Shown: positions 13,243 to 26,403 of the stretch, piece after piece
How the letters are laid out: every line of letters starts with the position of its first letter
Position numbering within the stretch: position 1 is the first letter of the stretch
Assembly (NCBI GenBank): GCA_026874595.1
Contig: CM049317.1
Span: 22,022,882 to 22,086,881, forward strand
Source of the DNA: Sipunculus nudus
Taxonomy: Eukaryota > Annelida > Sipuncula > Golfingiida > Sipunculidae
Direction: 5' to 3'
Length of the DNA stretch: 64,000 nt
Notes under the pieces: model-generated
What the model saw: the letters and a program-made list of their open reading frames with translations, nothing else
What the model was told of the DNA's origin: nothing
Database searches by the model: none
Program-made: the position numbers and the translations under genes

Positions 13243-15408
13243 CTATACAGGCTGTAGTTCAACAAAATCCCGCATCCTCCCGGATGGACTGGGTAGTGCC
13301 ATTAACAATTTGCACCAAAACCTAGGATCATATCTTGAAAGATAGGTGTTGGTTTTTAGGTACAATTTTAAATCACTATCGAGATCAAGGTGAGCTACTG
13401 GTTCAAGGAGAATAACTATAACCTTCGTTGACCTTTTGGTGACTGCGTCATTATGAGCTAAACGAAATTCAAAGCGACACCATTCACTCTGAAGGAAATT
13501 AGCAGAGAGAGCGATCACGGTACAATGACTATCTTCAATTGCGCGGCTAATATTTTCTGCGATCGGTATTCCTGGTTCAAAGTCTTTATAATGAAGACAC
13601 ACTCTGAATGGTGGATCGTGCTCTTCAAGTGTATTTGCGAGAGTCTGTTCCACCCATTCTTCGTCGTGACGGCTGTAGGACACGAAAATATCATAAGTCC
13701 GTTCTTCATCTAAGTAGCCATAATTAATAGGCAGACCAAAGCGGTTAAACAGAAACATATTGATATAGTCACGAAAATACCAAATCATTGCGGCAGTACA
13801 AATTGAGATAATAAGAAACCCTAAAGGTAGGCCAACTGCCATTCCAATATCTACCTTGCTACATACAAAATCCGTATCATCAACTTCTTTTATAAGTTTG
13901 CCCCTGTTCCACCCTGGAAACGCACATCGCACTTCATTTATATCGCTTATTTTATGTCGGTGTTTCTGGATCCATTCCTTCAGCCAAAGAGATGTGCAGT
14001 CACAGGTGAAGGGGTTACCGCTTAGAGTTATTTCTTCTACGTCTCCAAAGTCCATATGTTTGACAGTTTCTGGTAGTGTTTGGAGTTTGTTGTTTCTTAT
14101 CAGAATATATGTTGCTTGATTAAGATATATGGGAAAGTCTGTTGGTAAACTGCTTATATTGTTTGATGAAATGTCAAGTACAGACAGCTTTTCGTTGTAT
14201 GGTCTTAAATCCAATGATTTTAAGTAGCTGTTTGTAACATATAATTCATAATAAGTGATATCTGCAGCTGCGGTGGGAGAAATTACCGGAAAACCATCAA
14301 GGTTCCCATGTACACATTCAACCCGTAATGTCTTATTTGCAGGAGTTTTAACACATTGACATTCTGCAGTGTTAGTGCAGCTGTCCACAGAACACTGGAA
14401 ATCTTCCTCTTGTGCGGTGTAGATATCAGAATTCTTTAGACGGTCAGGTTTAAAGCATGTCACTTCAATCCATCTTTGCGAAAAGCTTTTCTTAAAATAT
14501 CGGATCAACTTCCAAACAAGCCACATGTCACAATCGCAGTAAAATTCATTAAAGTCAAGAATATATGTAAACTGTCTTCTCACTTTCATTATGGCCAACG
14601 GGTTGTCCAGTAGATCTGTCAAAAGTCCCCGTAAGGAATGCAGTTTGTTATGTCTCAGGTCGAAAACAATGCGATTTTCTGTATTTACCTGAGTCAGGTT
14701 AAAATCCACTGTGTTGACAACGGTTCCGATTAGGTTAGAGCTTACATTAACCACTGTCCTTGACTGCTGTACTCCCTGACGTGTAAAGATCTGCATTTTC
14801 ATTGGCCACAGGTCAACCACTTTTAACATGTTCTCACTGAGATCAATCTCATGCAAGTGGGCCAGGGACGGCCAGATGAAGGTATTGGGATCTAAGCTGG
14901 TGAGTAGGTTCCTTTTCAGGCGAACTTCTCGAAGGTTATTCATATCCTTGAAAAATTTTGGATCTATTCGCCTTATTTCATTGTCATCTGCGTAAAAAGT
15001 TATCAGTCTGCTTAAGCATCCTTTCCGGTAAGGCAATGCTTTTATTTTGTTTTTCGAAAGGATCATATGCTGTACGGTTGGAATACAGATGGATTGTGGA
15101 AGTAATTCCACGTTAAAAGAATTTATTAATACCAGATGTGGTCCATTTCTGGGCAGTTTCAGATTCTTAATCCAATTTTCGCTGAGGAAATTAAAACACA
15201 TAATTTTGTTTATCTTCTCGGGTTTTGGTGAGCATGAACAATTTGCCGGGCATTCCGCAAAATAAGAATGCACGGAGGCGTTTAAACATGTTTTCGTCAC
15301 AAAAATGTCTTGTGGTTTACAATTACATCCTGACGGGCATTCAAAATTATCAGGCACGGAAAAACCCAGTAACAGAGATATAAAGAGCAAACATATGGCG
15401 ACAATCAT
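13243..15408 (-). CDS. Toll-like receptor, multiple-cysteine-cluster type, single exon
   Basis: Complete 721-residue type I membrane receptor of the Toll/TLR family. Residues 1-17 are a signal peptide. Cysteine-rich N-terminal caps lie at about 24-72. LRRs follow, with a first LRRCT at about 287-339 (YCDCDMW), an LRRNT-like cluster at about 340-375, further LRRs, and a second LRRCT at about 465-516 (FTCDCTSLW). The transmembrane helix spans about 521-545. A TIR domain fills about 571-710, with box 1 (YDIFVSYSRHDEEW), box 2 (KDFEPG, keeping the BB-loop Pro) and a box 3 FW at 697-698. Two cysteine clusters separated by an LRRNT are typical of Drosophila Toll-like rather than vertebrate TLRs. 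By family knowledge it should dimerise on ligand and recruit MyD88-type TIR adaptors. The ATG at 15406-15408 opens directly into a signal peptide, and no intron is needed. The ligand cannot be inferred. Confidence 0.95.
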   Translation of the reverse strand: MIVAICLLFISLLLGFSVPDNFECPSGCNCKPQDIFVTKTCLNASVHSYFAECPANCSCSPKPEKINKIMCFNFLSENWIKNLKLPRNGPHLVLINSFNVELLPQSICIPTVQHMILSKNKIKALPYRKGCLSRLITFYADDNEIRRIDPKFFKDMNNLREVRLKRNLLTSLDPNTFIWPSLAHLHEIDLSENMLKVVDLWPMKMQIFTRQGVQQSRTVVNVSSNLIGTVVNTVDFNLTQVNTENRIVFDLRHNKLHSLRGLLTDLLDNPLAIMKVRRQFTYILDFNEFYCDCDMWLVWKLIRYFKKSFSQRWIEVTCFKPDRLKNSDIYTAQEEDFQCSVDSCTNTAECQCVKTPANKTLRVECVHGNLDGFPVISPTAAADITYYELYVTNSYLKSLDLRPYNEKLSVLDISSNNISSLPTDFPIYLNQATYILIRNNKLQTLPETVKHMDFGDVEEITLSGNPFTCDCTSLWLKEWIQKHRHKISDINEVRCAFPGWNRGKLIKEVDDTDFVCSKVDIGMAVGLPLGFLIISICTAAMIWYFRDYINMFLFNRFGLPINYGYLDEERTYDIFVSYSRHDEEWVEQTLANTLEEHDPPFRVCLHYKDFEPGIPIAENISRAIEDSHCTVIALSANFLQSEWCRFEFRLAHNDAVTKRSTKVIVILLEPVAHLDLDSDLKLYLKTNTYLSRYDPRFWCKLLMALPSPSGRMRDFVELQPV

Positions 15409-16860
15409 AGTTCAATGGCTGTGATAGTTTATTTTGCTTTCAGAATCAATAAGACTCCTTTGTCCATTATGGAAAACCACCAAAAAGGAATCCTTCGCAA
15501 TCCACAAGTGACCTTTATGACCACAACGAATCTAAAACACAGGAAAATACAGAATATTATAGTTCTTTGTATTTGAATATAATCAGTACAAACATCAATG
15601 CACGAGTAATCATATCTTTTTTAATACGTAACGCATTATTTTTTAATTTACGTTCTAATATATTCCTGCAGATAACACCAGCTTAAATCAAGTTATACCC
15701 ATGAAAAAAAATCTACAATATGTAACCGATCAATTTAATCACACATTGTACATGCATGTAAACATGCTCTTTTACTTGCATTAAGAACGGGTTACGCATT
15801 TAACTGGGTACTTCCGTTTTAAATTCTAATACACTTGAATTCTTTGGAAAACCGGATACGTAATGTTTCAATGCATTGGGCTTTAATACGATTATACTAA
15901 CATTTACTGGTTTGGATAACTATCTTTAACTTCTAAATCGTTCTACGTATGAATACTACATGTCGCTGAGTACCTAAAGCTGTATTTCCCGAAATGAGTA
16001 ATAAAGCTGTCCATTTCACGATAGGTGCATTTGAATACTTGCTCAATTCACGAAATGGGCAACACAAACAAAAAAAATGGTAAAGAATTGTACAGTACTG
16101 CTTGTACACGAATGATACCCTAATATATTTAATTTCATTCAAAAATAGTTTGGCTTGGGTGGTTTTACTTAAATGTCCTGAAAACCAATTAAAGTGAATG
16201 ATACAAGATACCTTTATTCACAAAAAATATCAAGATAATAGAATCAGTTTGAGTAGAGCAAAATCATGTTAAATCCTTTGCTGCAAGACACCTCTATTCG
16301 CAATACATGTGATATGAAATTTATGACAAACGTTCCGTCAACCACAACTTCTTTTAACTGGAAACATTGTTTACACGTTCAATCTTTTATGTACATGTTG
16401 AACTATTACGTACATGTCAGTTATTGTTAATAATTATGTACGCCTGAAACGAGTCATTTTTGCATAGAGTTAATAAGGACAGTGGAGGTCAGCAATTTTT
16501 CTGAGGAAAAGTATTTACCACCTACCGCATACAGATGTTTATAATATCTTAGCAGAATACTTGGGCATTTCAGCACATGGCAGCACTAAAACTTCAATTT
16601 AAAACAATCAAAGTTATGGTTCGAATCTTTAAGGTGTTTGCTTTTTACTCATTTTATTTTATAAACAATAATTTTTTTATAAACAATAAACCTTGATAAA
16701 TAATGATGCATATCCATATACGTACACCTACTGAATTTTGCTTGACCATCCAAAACGAAGCAGGCCGTTAAGTACAGCAAAGGTTACTTGCACGTATTAT
16801 TTTGTGACAATTATGAAGACGTTTATGACAAGTTATACTAGTATATCTTACAAAAGATGA
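15409..16860 (-). other. 5' flank of the minus-strand TLR
   Basis: No other gene seen. The stretch 15420-16130 matches the relic's flank (7452-8189). The stretches 16150-16480 and 16728-16850 match, inverted, the 5' flank of the plus-strand TLR (about 33240-33620 and 33010-33160). The promoter should be here. Its conservation beside all three TLR copies is the only regulatory hint. Confidence 0.6.
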
Positions 16861-16892
16861 ACCTTTCGATACTGTAAATTTAAAATTAGATC

Positions 16893-16913
16893 GATAGATA
16901 GATAGATAGATAT
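16893..16913 (+). repeat. (GATA)n microsatellite
   Basis: Five GATA units in a row, immediately before flank module C. Confidence 0.9.
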
Positions 16914-19900
16914 ACGCAGCATACATGAAACAGTCATTTCATTTGCAGCGTGACAGCAGCCTGCCTATAGTAACGCTTGGAATCAGTCAAAATTATTCTA
17001 TCAATGAAAACTGTAGAACGGGGTTGCATTGATAACATGTTAAACTTTCAATGTTTTTGTTAACACTTGATTAGAGCAGACTCGTAAGCGATATTGTCAC
17101 CCAATTAAAGTTCATTCATTAAGGTGCCCCTTGCATCTATAACATCAAGCCATGTGAGACGGTAATAAAATAGAAGTTTTATTGATCAAGAAGTAAAAAA
17201 CAATTAGCTTTTTCATCACAGCAGCGACAATCTATGACATAGACTGCCACTAAATGTTCGACATATAAAGGCACAGGAGAATACACGATTTTTATATCTT
17301 AGTTTATAACAGTTATTATCTTATCTTTTAAAAACCAGACTTATTTCGGTTTCTCTGTCTTGTATATTTTCCCATGTACCTAAATCGGCAATGGCGGCTC
17401 ACTATACCCGAACACAGCCGCCGACTTTACGCTAAGTACGCAGGCTCATTGATGAAAAAAAGTCTTTCGATAATAATTTGACCAATCCGTTGTGGGAATT
17501 ATCCTTTAGGTCTCCAATTTGTAGAGAATCACTTGAGTCATGCTTTTTAAGCTTTTCAAACCAAGACAGTCGGAGAACGCCTCAGAAGATTGCCGTTTTT
17601 TTATGAGAAACGGGGTAACATTTCAAATAATTGCTTGTTGTTTATATACATACCAAGCACACTGATTGATAAACATATAAAATAGCTATGTGAAAACTGT
17701 AAAAAAAAGTAAACTTTGTTCAACGAAACAAACAAGACTATCACACCATTATAATCTTTATCATTATATCACGTGTATACTACCTGTTAAGGATTAATAG
17801 TTGGGCAACTGGTGTCAATGTAATGATTCTCTTACAACGGTAAAATGATACTTACATTGAACGGATACTTACTTCGAGTCCTACGACCATGCCAAACAAT
17901 AACCGGTGTGAGTATATCTGCGTATTGACAATAATTGTTTATAAGACTCGTGTATAATGAAGTTAATCAGGCTTCGTACTGAAACGAACTGCATCATAGC
18001 CCAGAACAGTGAGAAACTTCCCCGTTTATATTAATAACTCGTGGAAAATTATCCTTGTGAACTGTGTCAGGGTATTCCTCATTTGGTTACTAAGTCACAT
18101 GCCACTTCTGAGAGACACCGTGACGAACACATGACAGCTACTTTTTTCTCAGCATTGCATTACATAAAGGCCATACACCAATACCAATTGCCAAAACTAT
18201 GGTTTTATCATATGCCTCTTCGTAAAATAAATGTATTAAAAACTAATGATATGCCTTTAAAGCGTTATTTTCCCTTTTTTTGCTGGAACTCAGATAAGAT
18301 GGACTACATGGCTCAATACATATGCACAGTATTTCTTCATTCTTATTTTGTGTTATATAAATCATATTGTTGTTAAGGCAATGACGTATGAGGTAAACCA
18401 ATAAGAAAATATGAGAGTTGCCATGATTTAGTGATTCCGCCCATACACACACCATGTGCCAGTCTCTTCATGTTATAAATTGTACAAAAGCTTAGTTTTT
18501 AGAATTGTATGAGTCATCAGCTAACCTGCGTGTATAGTCACTATATACCGTTATAAAGGTACACATATATTTCGTCATCACAGGTGTCACGCTGAGAATG
18601 AATGGTCTTTAAACACATTTCATGCGTTTGACCCTAATGTGCTGGGTAATATGAGAAAGGAACACGATTCATGTCCGTGGCATAAAAAAGTCAATTAGTT
18701 GTGTACTATGTAAAGTGAAAATCTGACAAAGAACACAATTGGGGTTTTGTGATAGCGAGGGATTTCCATTCTAAATATACTGTGGTTGACTTTTTGTTTG
18801 CAAAGGTTACAAATTCGAGTTGACGTGATATACGCGAAAGGAGAATGATAGAGAGACAAATCAAGCGTGAAGAAGAGATCACATCGTTCAAGGCAAGTCA
18901 ATATTTAAAAAAAAAAATCTTGGTATTACGTAAAAAATGGAAATATCTTAATACTCAATCTTGTTTATTGGCCACCGTCTAATTGTTCAGATATTGATAA
19001 ATAAATAATCTAACATAACCAAGGAAAATAATAACTGTTTTCCTTGTGAAAGATAGCCCGGAGAATATGAAGCAAACCACAGTATGTGAAATAATTTCAC
19101 AAAATCTAACCTCAGTGAGAGTAATGAGTCCTTTGAACCATACTGCTTTCTTATAAGTTTTCCAATACTCGCTCTTATGTAGATATGTCAGTTATCATGT
19201 TGAACTTTTTCAGACAGAGACAATATGAATAATATGCTATTTACAAGTATTGTTTATCCATGTATAACATCTAACGCTAATGCGATAAATGACATGCATG
19301 GTGCCGTCCTAATGGATCTCAAAAAGATATATTAATTTTCACAAATTATCCTTGAACAAAACCGCCTGTGCTTAATATACTTGCGGTTCCTACGGGTCAA
19401 CGGCCAGCTGGCAGATGATTCCTAGTAACAGAATATATTAAAGGTGAAAGTACGGTGTAGTTATGCTGTTGAAGTGGCGTCGTTTTCCTCAACTTGATTA
19501 ATTAATGCCATAACTTTCTTATGCACTCCGGTAAACCGCGAATGCATGACTCAGTAGGTATTTATATCGGACTGAGTCGTGACACAAGTCATTCGGGGGA
19601 ATGTAATGCAGCCGACTTCAACTCATGTATATAGATCTGAGACATACTGTAGGTTTTCTGAGAATGGCATAGTAAGGTTAAATGGAATATTTAGTATGAG
19701 GAAATTTACCAAGCATTCGAGTAAAGCTTTGAAATATAGGCCTGCCCTAGTTAAGCAAAGAAACTAATTTGAGTTACAGTAAGTTCAATAAAAAGAGAGG
19801 TCACCTTTATGTTTTGGATTTTAACTGGCAAGTGTGTTAATTATTAACATTTTTCTTGAATGATTAAGTAAAATTTCATTTATAAGCTTTGCACAAAGCT

Positions 19901-20100
19901 CATTTTCTAGGTAATGATATTACTTTATATAAATGGCTCAATTAAGTTGAGCATTTACATATTTTTCTGTATACATGACAGTGAAAGGTGGGTAATCAGA
20001 AGTCGCTTTTCATTAAGTCTTGGAATGCTAAAGCGTAAATGATAAATATCGCAATATCAGTGACAAACGAACAAAGAAAAAAAAACACCCGTTACCTGAA
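16914..20100 (+). repeat. TLR-flank module, copy C
   Basis: Non-coding copy of the module, parallel to A and B and inverted relative to D and E. Examples are 17090-17260 against 380-560, 17500-17700 against 740-940, and 18040-18450 against 1300-1560. The stretches 19080-19510 and 19870-20090 match 10870-11340 and 11740-11940. No TLR sequence follows it, unlike copies A and B. Its missing gene or a rearrangement point lies in 20.4-22.4 kb. Confidence 0.7.
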
Positions 20101-20152
20101 GATAAAAACGTATCTTCATTATCTTTTTCTTCGATACGTATTTTAAAAGCAG

Positions 20153-20381
20153 ATTGCTCATGTGACAGAGGGACGCCATATGACCAATGTTTACTTTACT
20201 TGGACAGTGCTATGTCACTTAACTGGAGGAATGTTAGACTAGGACTATTCGCTGATCCGCGTCATGGATATTACCGTGAGGCCATTTGGAAATACGTTGA
20301 CCAGAAAAAGTGTGAAACTGAAATAAAGAAGTTGAAAAATATTTATCTGTATGCTGACTTATCGGAATATGTATTTTACAG
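20153..20381 (+). CDS. Possible internal exon of an unidentified gene
   Basis: An open frame of about 75 codons is bounded by a pyrimidine-rich tract and AG at 20151-20152, and by a good donor at 20382 (CAG|GTAAAT). It reads through DRGTPYDQCLLYLDSAMS, LFADPRHGYYREAIWKYVDQ and LKNIYLYADLSEYVFYR. The composition is protein-like, with balanced charge and aromatic residues and little low complexity, unlike nearby ORFs. The family is not recognised and no partner exon was found within a few kb. It is not part of flank modules A-E. It may be a relic, a transposon exon, or chance. Confidence 0.3.
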
Positions 20382-20389
20382 GTAAATAG

Positions 20390-22430
20390 ATATGATTAAT
20401 TCAATTGATAGCAGTGAAAGAAGATTTTTAATATACCTTCATGGGTATTTGGTAAGCTTCTTATTGTCTTTCCTAGCTATAAGAGACACCTGGTAGAAGT
20501 AGTTATCAATATATATATACTAAGAATTGTGGGGACAAAATTTAGTGTCCATTTAACTTATTATTACATGTACAGTACATGTCTTAATTGGATGTCATTC
20601 TAAATTTACCGATAGATAAAATTTGAACATGGACTGGAAAATTTTACAGTTTACTGAGTGTTCAGTAGCTGCAGGACTTTAGAAAGACATCAATTAAAAA
20701 TAGAGTAAATAGAAAAACTGTGACTTTAAATCTACATACCAGATTTTTTTTTATTTAACCATAAATTGAGGGATTTATCAGTAATGTGCAATAAGTTGTA
20801 AGATTTCCTTTTTTGTCACGGTAATGACCATTGTGAAAATGTAGTGATACGAGAGTATAATAATGATGTAATAATGTAATTTGGTTTAAAACTTTAATCA
20901 CCAGGAGGTCAAAAGAAGAGCAAGTTAAGTTTACGTACCTTGGACAGAAATGAGCTTGAGCAAATTTGTGGTGGTAGAAGAATGCGTTATATTCAGTATA
21001 TGTTGATTTTCAGTTTGCATGTTCATGGGAATAGACAGACTCAACTTTATTTAAAAAAACTCTTACATTTGCACAGGACAAGTCGCAAATTAAGTCTGCA
21101 ATTAAAACAATGTTACCTGTAAATGTACCTGTTTTTGCATTTGAATCCCAGTTTGATTTTAAGAAGTAAATATATTGGTTCGAATCGGTTCCTGATATAC
21201 TGTTAAACATACTGCTAAAAATATATCGATAAAGTTAGATTTGTATTACCCATAACCAGGTATAATAAATATATACAGATATATATTAAATATATATATA
21301 TTATACTAAAGTCTCCCCTAGCTACAACCTCAGTTAAGTCAACACTTTTTCATGGTCCCAATTATTTTTTCTCTTTATATCAGACCTCGCTTAAACGACC
21401 TTCCAAAAATGCGACAACTTAATCGTAAAGGGTCGCAATAATGAGGTTTCAATACAAACATGATACATATATACACACATACATACATACAGACTTATAG
21501 ATGCTATATACTCCTCTTCCATGTTCCTTTTCCTTATAGATTTCGGTTGAGTTAAAGAAAGTGTGATACAGTGTTAAAAGATAAGTTACAAAATAAGCAT
21601 GAAATTGATAAATTTTCCACAATGCTACATTCAAGCACTCATACATGCTGATCAGCATACATTCATGTGGCCTTGATGTCGATTACATATCTTGGACGGG
21701 TTATGATTGAATGCCTGTCGCCTATTCGAAGCTTCATTAATCTCACCATAGACTCATTATGCAGTGTTCAATAACTTATCTATAACTTTCTCCAATAATA
21801 CCCCTTTTTCCTGTTATTGGGTTTTCAGGGTTGGGTTTCGCCACTAGGTGAATTAGATGTCTGCATTCATTCGCAAAGGTAGCCTCCCCACCCACTGCCA
21901 CCCACAGCATGACCAAAAAAAATCAAATGTCGCAAAGTACTGTTTAAATTGATTTATAATACAGAAAATTTGGTTATAATGCTCTGACCCAAAATGTTTG
22001 AATGAAACCTTGGTATAGCAGTTCTTACCAAGCTCTAACCTAAGCAAAACTTTTGGCCCTGTGGCACCTTTCCTAGTGGCAAAACTCAGAAACACCTGCA
22101 GTAGGAAAAAATGCAGAAAGGATTGTAGCCTCATCAGGTACAGTATTAGGCTTGCTAGGATTTATATAGCAGTGACTGGCATTGTGACGATTGGCACATG
22201 GTGCTTTAATCTAATTGGCTTTTGTATGATTATGTCCGTCCATAAAACCGGATAATTTGGTAAACTTATTCATAGTATCTATTATTTGTTAGGCAAATGT
22301 AGCAGGATTTTCTGTTGTCCACATAGCTCTTCGATATGTAAACTTCAAAATGATGAATGATTTTCTTCAGTGGGTAAAGTAGTTTTATAATTAATAAGCA
22401 AAATAAAATATTTTTTGTCATAATTTTACG
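20390..22430. other. Intergenic stretch between the inverted modules
   Basis: Centre of the TLR palindrome. No TLR fragment and no recognised gene. About 50 nt at 20525-20580 match the reverse complement of about 58260-58310 (GTGTCCATTTAAC motif), a minor dispersed repeat. A Tigger-like terminal sequence lies at 21345-21450. Short TA-rich runs occur at 20507-20520 and 21265-21305. Confidence 0.5.
21345..21450 (+). mobile_element. Tigger/pogo-like terminal sequence fragment
   Basis: Contains ACCTCGCTTAAACGACC and, about 60 nt on, the roughly inverted TCGCAATAATGAGGTTT. This style ('cctcg…aacgacc') is seen in Tigger-type MITEs and resembles 61083-61240 and the right edge of 36560-37765. Too short to classify firmly. 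Confidence 0.35.
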
Positions 22431-25180
22431 CCATACAGTTAGAAATGTTGTGGTTGGATCTTACAACATCTTTATTTGGAAACTATTTGTGTAAAACACA
22501 TGACACTCCATCTTCATGGTGGTTTATTTGACTATTAATTGCTTAAATTATAATATGCTTTATTACACTGTATACAATGTATGTTTCCAGACTGCTTCAT
22601 ACAAAATGTTATCTAAGTGTGGAACCGTCAGGTTTGTACAATGTCACTAAGATTATTTTCCGTGTAGAACAAAGGGCTAATAAATGCAGAATGCAAGACC
22701 ATGCCGATTAATACAATATGGTATTTTATTAAAATAACTTTTTCAACACATAATAGGTTAGGAAAGTCTAATTATGTTTGTATTCTGCCCGTTTTAACAA
22801 TTTGAAATTTGACATGTGTACCACAGGATTAATTAGATTAACTAAAATACAATCTGCACCACAGCAAGAAAAGATTGGTGAAGAGGCAGGAGGGAAAAGG
22901 GACACACACACGATATATGGGGGAGGGGGGTTCAACAACCTTGCCCAGATAAACAAGAGTGCGGGTAGTGAAAAGTTAATTTTTATATGGAAGCAAATGA
23001 ATCATACACTGGAACGTTTCTGATACTAGTATGCCGCTAAAAGTGAACATGTACCTCAATCTTCCTAAAGATAAGGCGTTTTGCTCTGACTATTGAGGAC
23101 ATGTCTAAATGTATATAGCTAAGTATAATCCAAATAAACTAAAAGACAATCCATTCTCATCTGTTGGGTAACGCATGATTAAATCGCTCATAGAAAGCTA
23201 AATCTGTTTAAATATTTTTCATAATTTTGTCATCATCATTCATTTTATATGAGAACCTAAACTATAATAAAGGAAAGTAGTTATAATGAGTTATAAAGTA
23301 GATTATGCAGTATTATTTTTGACAGATCAGCCAACCTTTGTTCCATGAATTCAACTCTTGATGTGTTATTTGGTGTGTTCGCACGCAGTCGTATCCCTTG
23401 GCATACGAAGATTTTATCACAGGGAACTAACTTTATCTGGTAACCTTAATATAATGAGATCCCCTTAACAATCAGGTTTGAAGTATACCATACACATAAC
23501 GGATTCCGCTGTCTTCTTAAAAAATGTAACAGAGACTTTTAAAATCTTCATGATTGACCGTTTGTCCCAATCACAATATAACTCATTGTTTTAAAATTAG
23601 ACTGATGAATCCCACCTGATTTGGATTCAAAACGGGTCTTATATTTTATAAAGATGATCAATTTGCGTTTTCTTGATAGAATTCAGTTTTTGTAGGACAG
23701 GTCAAGAGGAAGCAACTGGACAACTTCCATATGTAATGTGTTTAAATGTGGTAAAAACTCTGAATAAGGTGGATCAATTGGTTAAAAGAATTTTACTAAA
23801 TAAATCTAAAATTTGTTTTAAATATATAATTGACACGAACGAGAACAGATTAATTCAAAGTTGGTACAGTGATTTATCTTATGGTTTGCATATTTTTTGG
23901 ACCTTTCATATATTTCCACATGGGGACCTGGACAGCTTAGTAGTAAAACGCTTGGCCTTCTCCGCTGGCGACCCGGGTTCGATTCCCGGCGTGGCTATTA
24001 TAGTGGGTTGTAGTTGCCCGTCCAATGTCGGTGGTTTTCTCCTGGTCCTCCGGTTTCCTCCGCCCTTACCTACTACGGAGCGCCAAGATCCGAGCGATAG
24101 AGAGTGCTTTGTATTAGTTATTATAAATAGTTGTACAATCGATGTAAGATGAATAAAGTTTATACAGTTTCACATGATATATATATCCTTTTGAATTTTA
24201 AAAGGACGCTATTTTAACCACCCCTTAACAGTAAGCCATTATTTAGTGGACTTATATTAAACTACCTGACAAAGATTTTCGTCATTTTGCCTCATGGCCT
24301 ACAGGTACGCTGTCACTTGTCATAAAACCGACCGAAAATTCGTATCACTCAACATACTATTAAAGCAGTGTTTGTTGCATTGTACGAGTCTAATAAGTGG
24401 TCTTATATACAGCAAGTATCAATACGCATATACATGAACCACGGAATGGTCTTAAGACGCCAAGTAAGTACCCTTTTTACATAGGAACATTTCATGTAAC
24501 TCAACAAATAAGTAAATACCTGTTTGTTGAATTGTATGCGAAACAGGAAATGACTCGTTACCACAGACACGGAATTTGTTTGTGAGTTCAGATTATTCTC
24601 GTGTGTTGAATCATCACTCATCGCCTAATGTTAAGATTAGCGGCTTTCAGCACGAAATCAGTGACAAAGGATGGATGATTATTGCACTGCATATCTCAAA
24701 ATGGCTTGAATCATAACTCAATTTGCCAGTCCAATAATTGTATGCCGTGTCGTTGACGTACGGCTAATCTGTGTACATAAAACGTGGGCGCATTGCATAT
24801 ACTTAAATTAAGGTTGACAACGAGGAAACAATGACGCAATGTTTTAAGCAGGAAGCATCTGTCAGCATCAACCTTATCATTGACCCGGAAAACCATGAGT
24901 GTATGAGAGTACAGGCGCTTTTGTTCACTGAGGATGTGGGACTATGAATATAACAATTTTTAGACCCATATACGGCCCATTAAACTCGGCATTTTGACAG
25001 ATCCATTTCATTTATGGCATTAATCGTACATTCAATAAAAATATTAATAATAGTTAAAATTATATATTATTCATATGGTCCTATGAAATCGACTAATCAA
25101 ACTTATTATTTGGTCTTAGGTTAAATATTCGTCACAATATTTCAGCTACAATGGCTTCATACCCAAGGGGCTATGATTTC
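22430..25180 (-). repeat. TLR-flank module, inverted copy D
   Basis: Matches the reverse complement of copy A from about 5470 down to 2600. Correspondences include 22440-22680 with 5200-5460, 22700-22880 with 4970-5200, 22850-22960 with 4880-4970, 23100-23200 with 4680-4760, and 24700-25180 with 2640-3070. A SINE at 23925-24170 interrupts it and is absent from A, so it inserted after the duplication. No gene. The TLR expected to the left of it is missing. Confidence 0.75.
23925..24170 (+). mobile_element. tRNA-derived SINE
   Basis: The 5' part resembles a tRNA gene, with A-box-like AGCTTAGTAGTAAAACGC and B box GGGTTCGATTCCC at about 23974-23986. The body follows, with the GTCGGTGGTTTTCTCC and CCGGTTTCCTCCGCCC stretches that recur in conserved central domains of many metazoan SINEs. 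The tail ends in AATAAAG. The acceptor stem is not intact, so it is not a functional tRNA. It lies inside copy D and splits its match to copy A. Confidence 0.75.
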
Positions 25181-25530
25181 CATATTAAGGAACGAGAAAT
25201 CTACAAAGAGTATATAATGATCTTTAATATTAACTATCATATCAATAAAGAAACAAAAATTTTTTTTTGAAAGCTCAAAGATGAAAACACAACATTGTCA
25301 TTAAAGTATACCCCCAATACCCCAAGTCAGTCAAGAGCAAAAAAGGAGCATACTTTAATGTTTTGAAAAATACTTTTTAAGTTGCATAATGTTAGGTTTA
25401 ATGTTAACAGATACATATGCATTTCCACGGTATACACTTAAAACATTCAGTCAATATGTGTGAAGTGTAATGTAAACACAAAGTATATGGCAAAAAATGA
25501 TGATGCCACACACACTGGCCACTCCTCAGA

Positions 25531-25585
<55 letters not shown>

Positions 25586-26400
25586 GAGCTGCACGTGGGC
25601 AGCCCTGGGCAACACAAGTTCATTTGCATTGCGAACTTAGCTGACAACTGTAAAATCAGTGGATAGGAGCTGCACATAGCCAAGCATGGCGCCGCCAACC
25701 ATGTATTTCTGTATGGATTAACTGTTTCACTGCTAAATTGCAGTTTTTGCCAGTATGTTGAATGTACAAGCAAAGTTACAACCAAAATATTACTGTGTAT
25801 GCTCTTCATAAGTAAATACACTATCAGATTAACGATGCCATATTAGGTAGAATAAACCGACTTTAAATAGGATAGTGGAAATTTATTATTTAAATTTACA
25901 TGAAATAAAGTTTGGATATAAAAAATAAGATTTAATTCCAAAAATTAAAGTTCTCTAAGTTATATAGTAAGTCATGAGTTACAAAAATATAAGAAAAGAT
26001 AATCCTCTTTTCAGTGTGGTAGGATTCGGTAAATTTATGTAATAGGAAAATTCAGCTGAGCGGCGGGAGCGTCTGTTGTTATTTTTAGGCAATCAAGCAT
26101 TTAGACACACGTATGTATGTATATGTATATGTCATAGTATTCATATTCTGTACGAAACTCAAAAAGCTAACTTTTTTTTTGCTCAGAACTCAAACAGGTC
26201 AATATAGCCACTAATATTCCAAACTTAATTGGTGACACAACCAGGTTTTTATGTTTTTACTTTTGATGGTGATAGGTAATGCCATAATGACAATAACATG
26301 GATGTCATATTATATACATGTATGAACCACTTTAATAAAATCGGTTGTTATAATATATTAAATATATTTCCCCTCTAGATGACCACTTTAATGGGAATTA
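25181..26400. other. Intergenic stretch
   Basis: Separates inverted modules D and E with 26.4-29.9 kb. Apart from the (TA)n array at 25533-25580 no gene or known repeat was recognised. Confidence 0.4.
25533..25580. repeat. (AT)n microsatellite
   Basis: Perfect AT array. The YIYI-rich reading frames across it are artefacts. Confidence 0.97.
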
Positions 26401-26403
26401 ATC

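Noticed and set aside
13525-15265. Several open frames antisense to, or in other frames of, the minus-strand TLR
   Set aside because: They are shadows of a strong, domain-complete gene and have no recognisable domains.
22110-22140. Hammerhead-like word CTGATGAGG on the minus strand
   Set aside because: No stem II partner followed by GAAA was found downstream.
23930-24000. tRNA gene
   Set aside because: A- and B-box-like words are present but the acceptor stem does not close and a SINE body and tail follow.
23673-24152. 159-codon open frame
   Set aside because: Half of it lies in a tRNA-derived SINE and half in non-coding module D; not conserved in module A.
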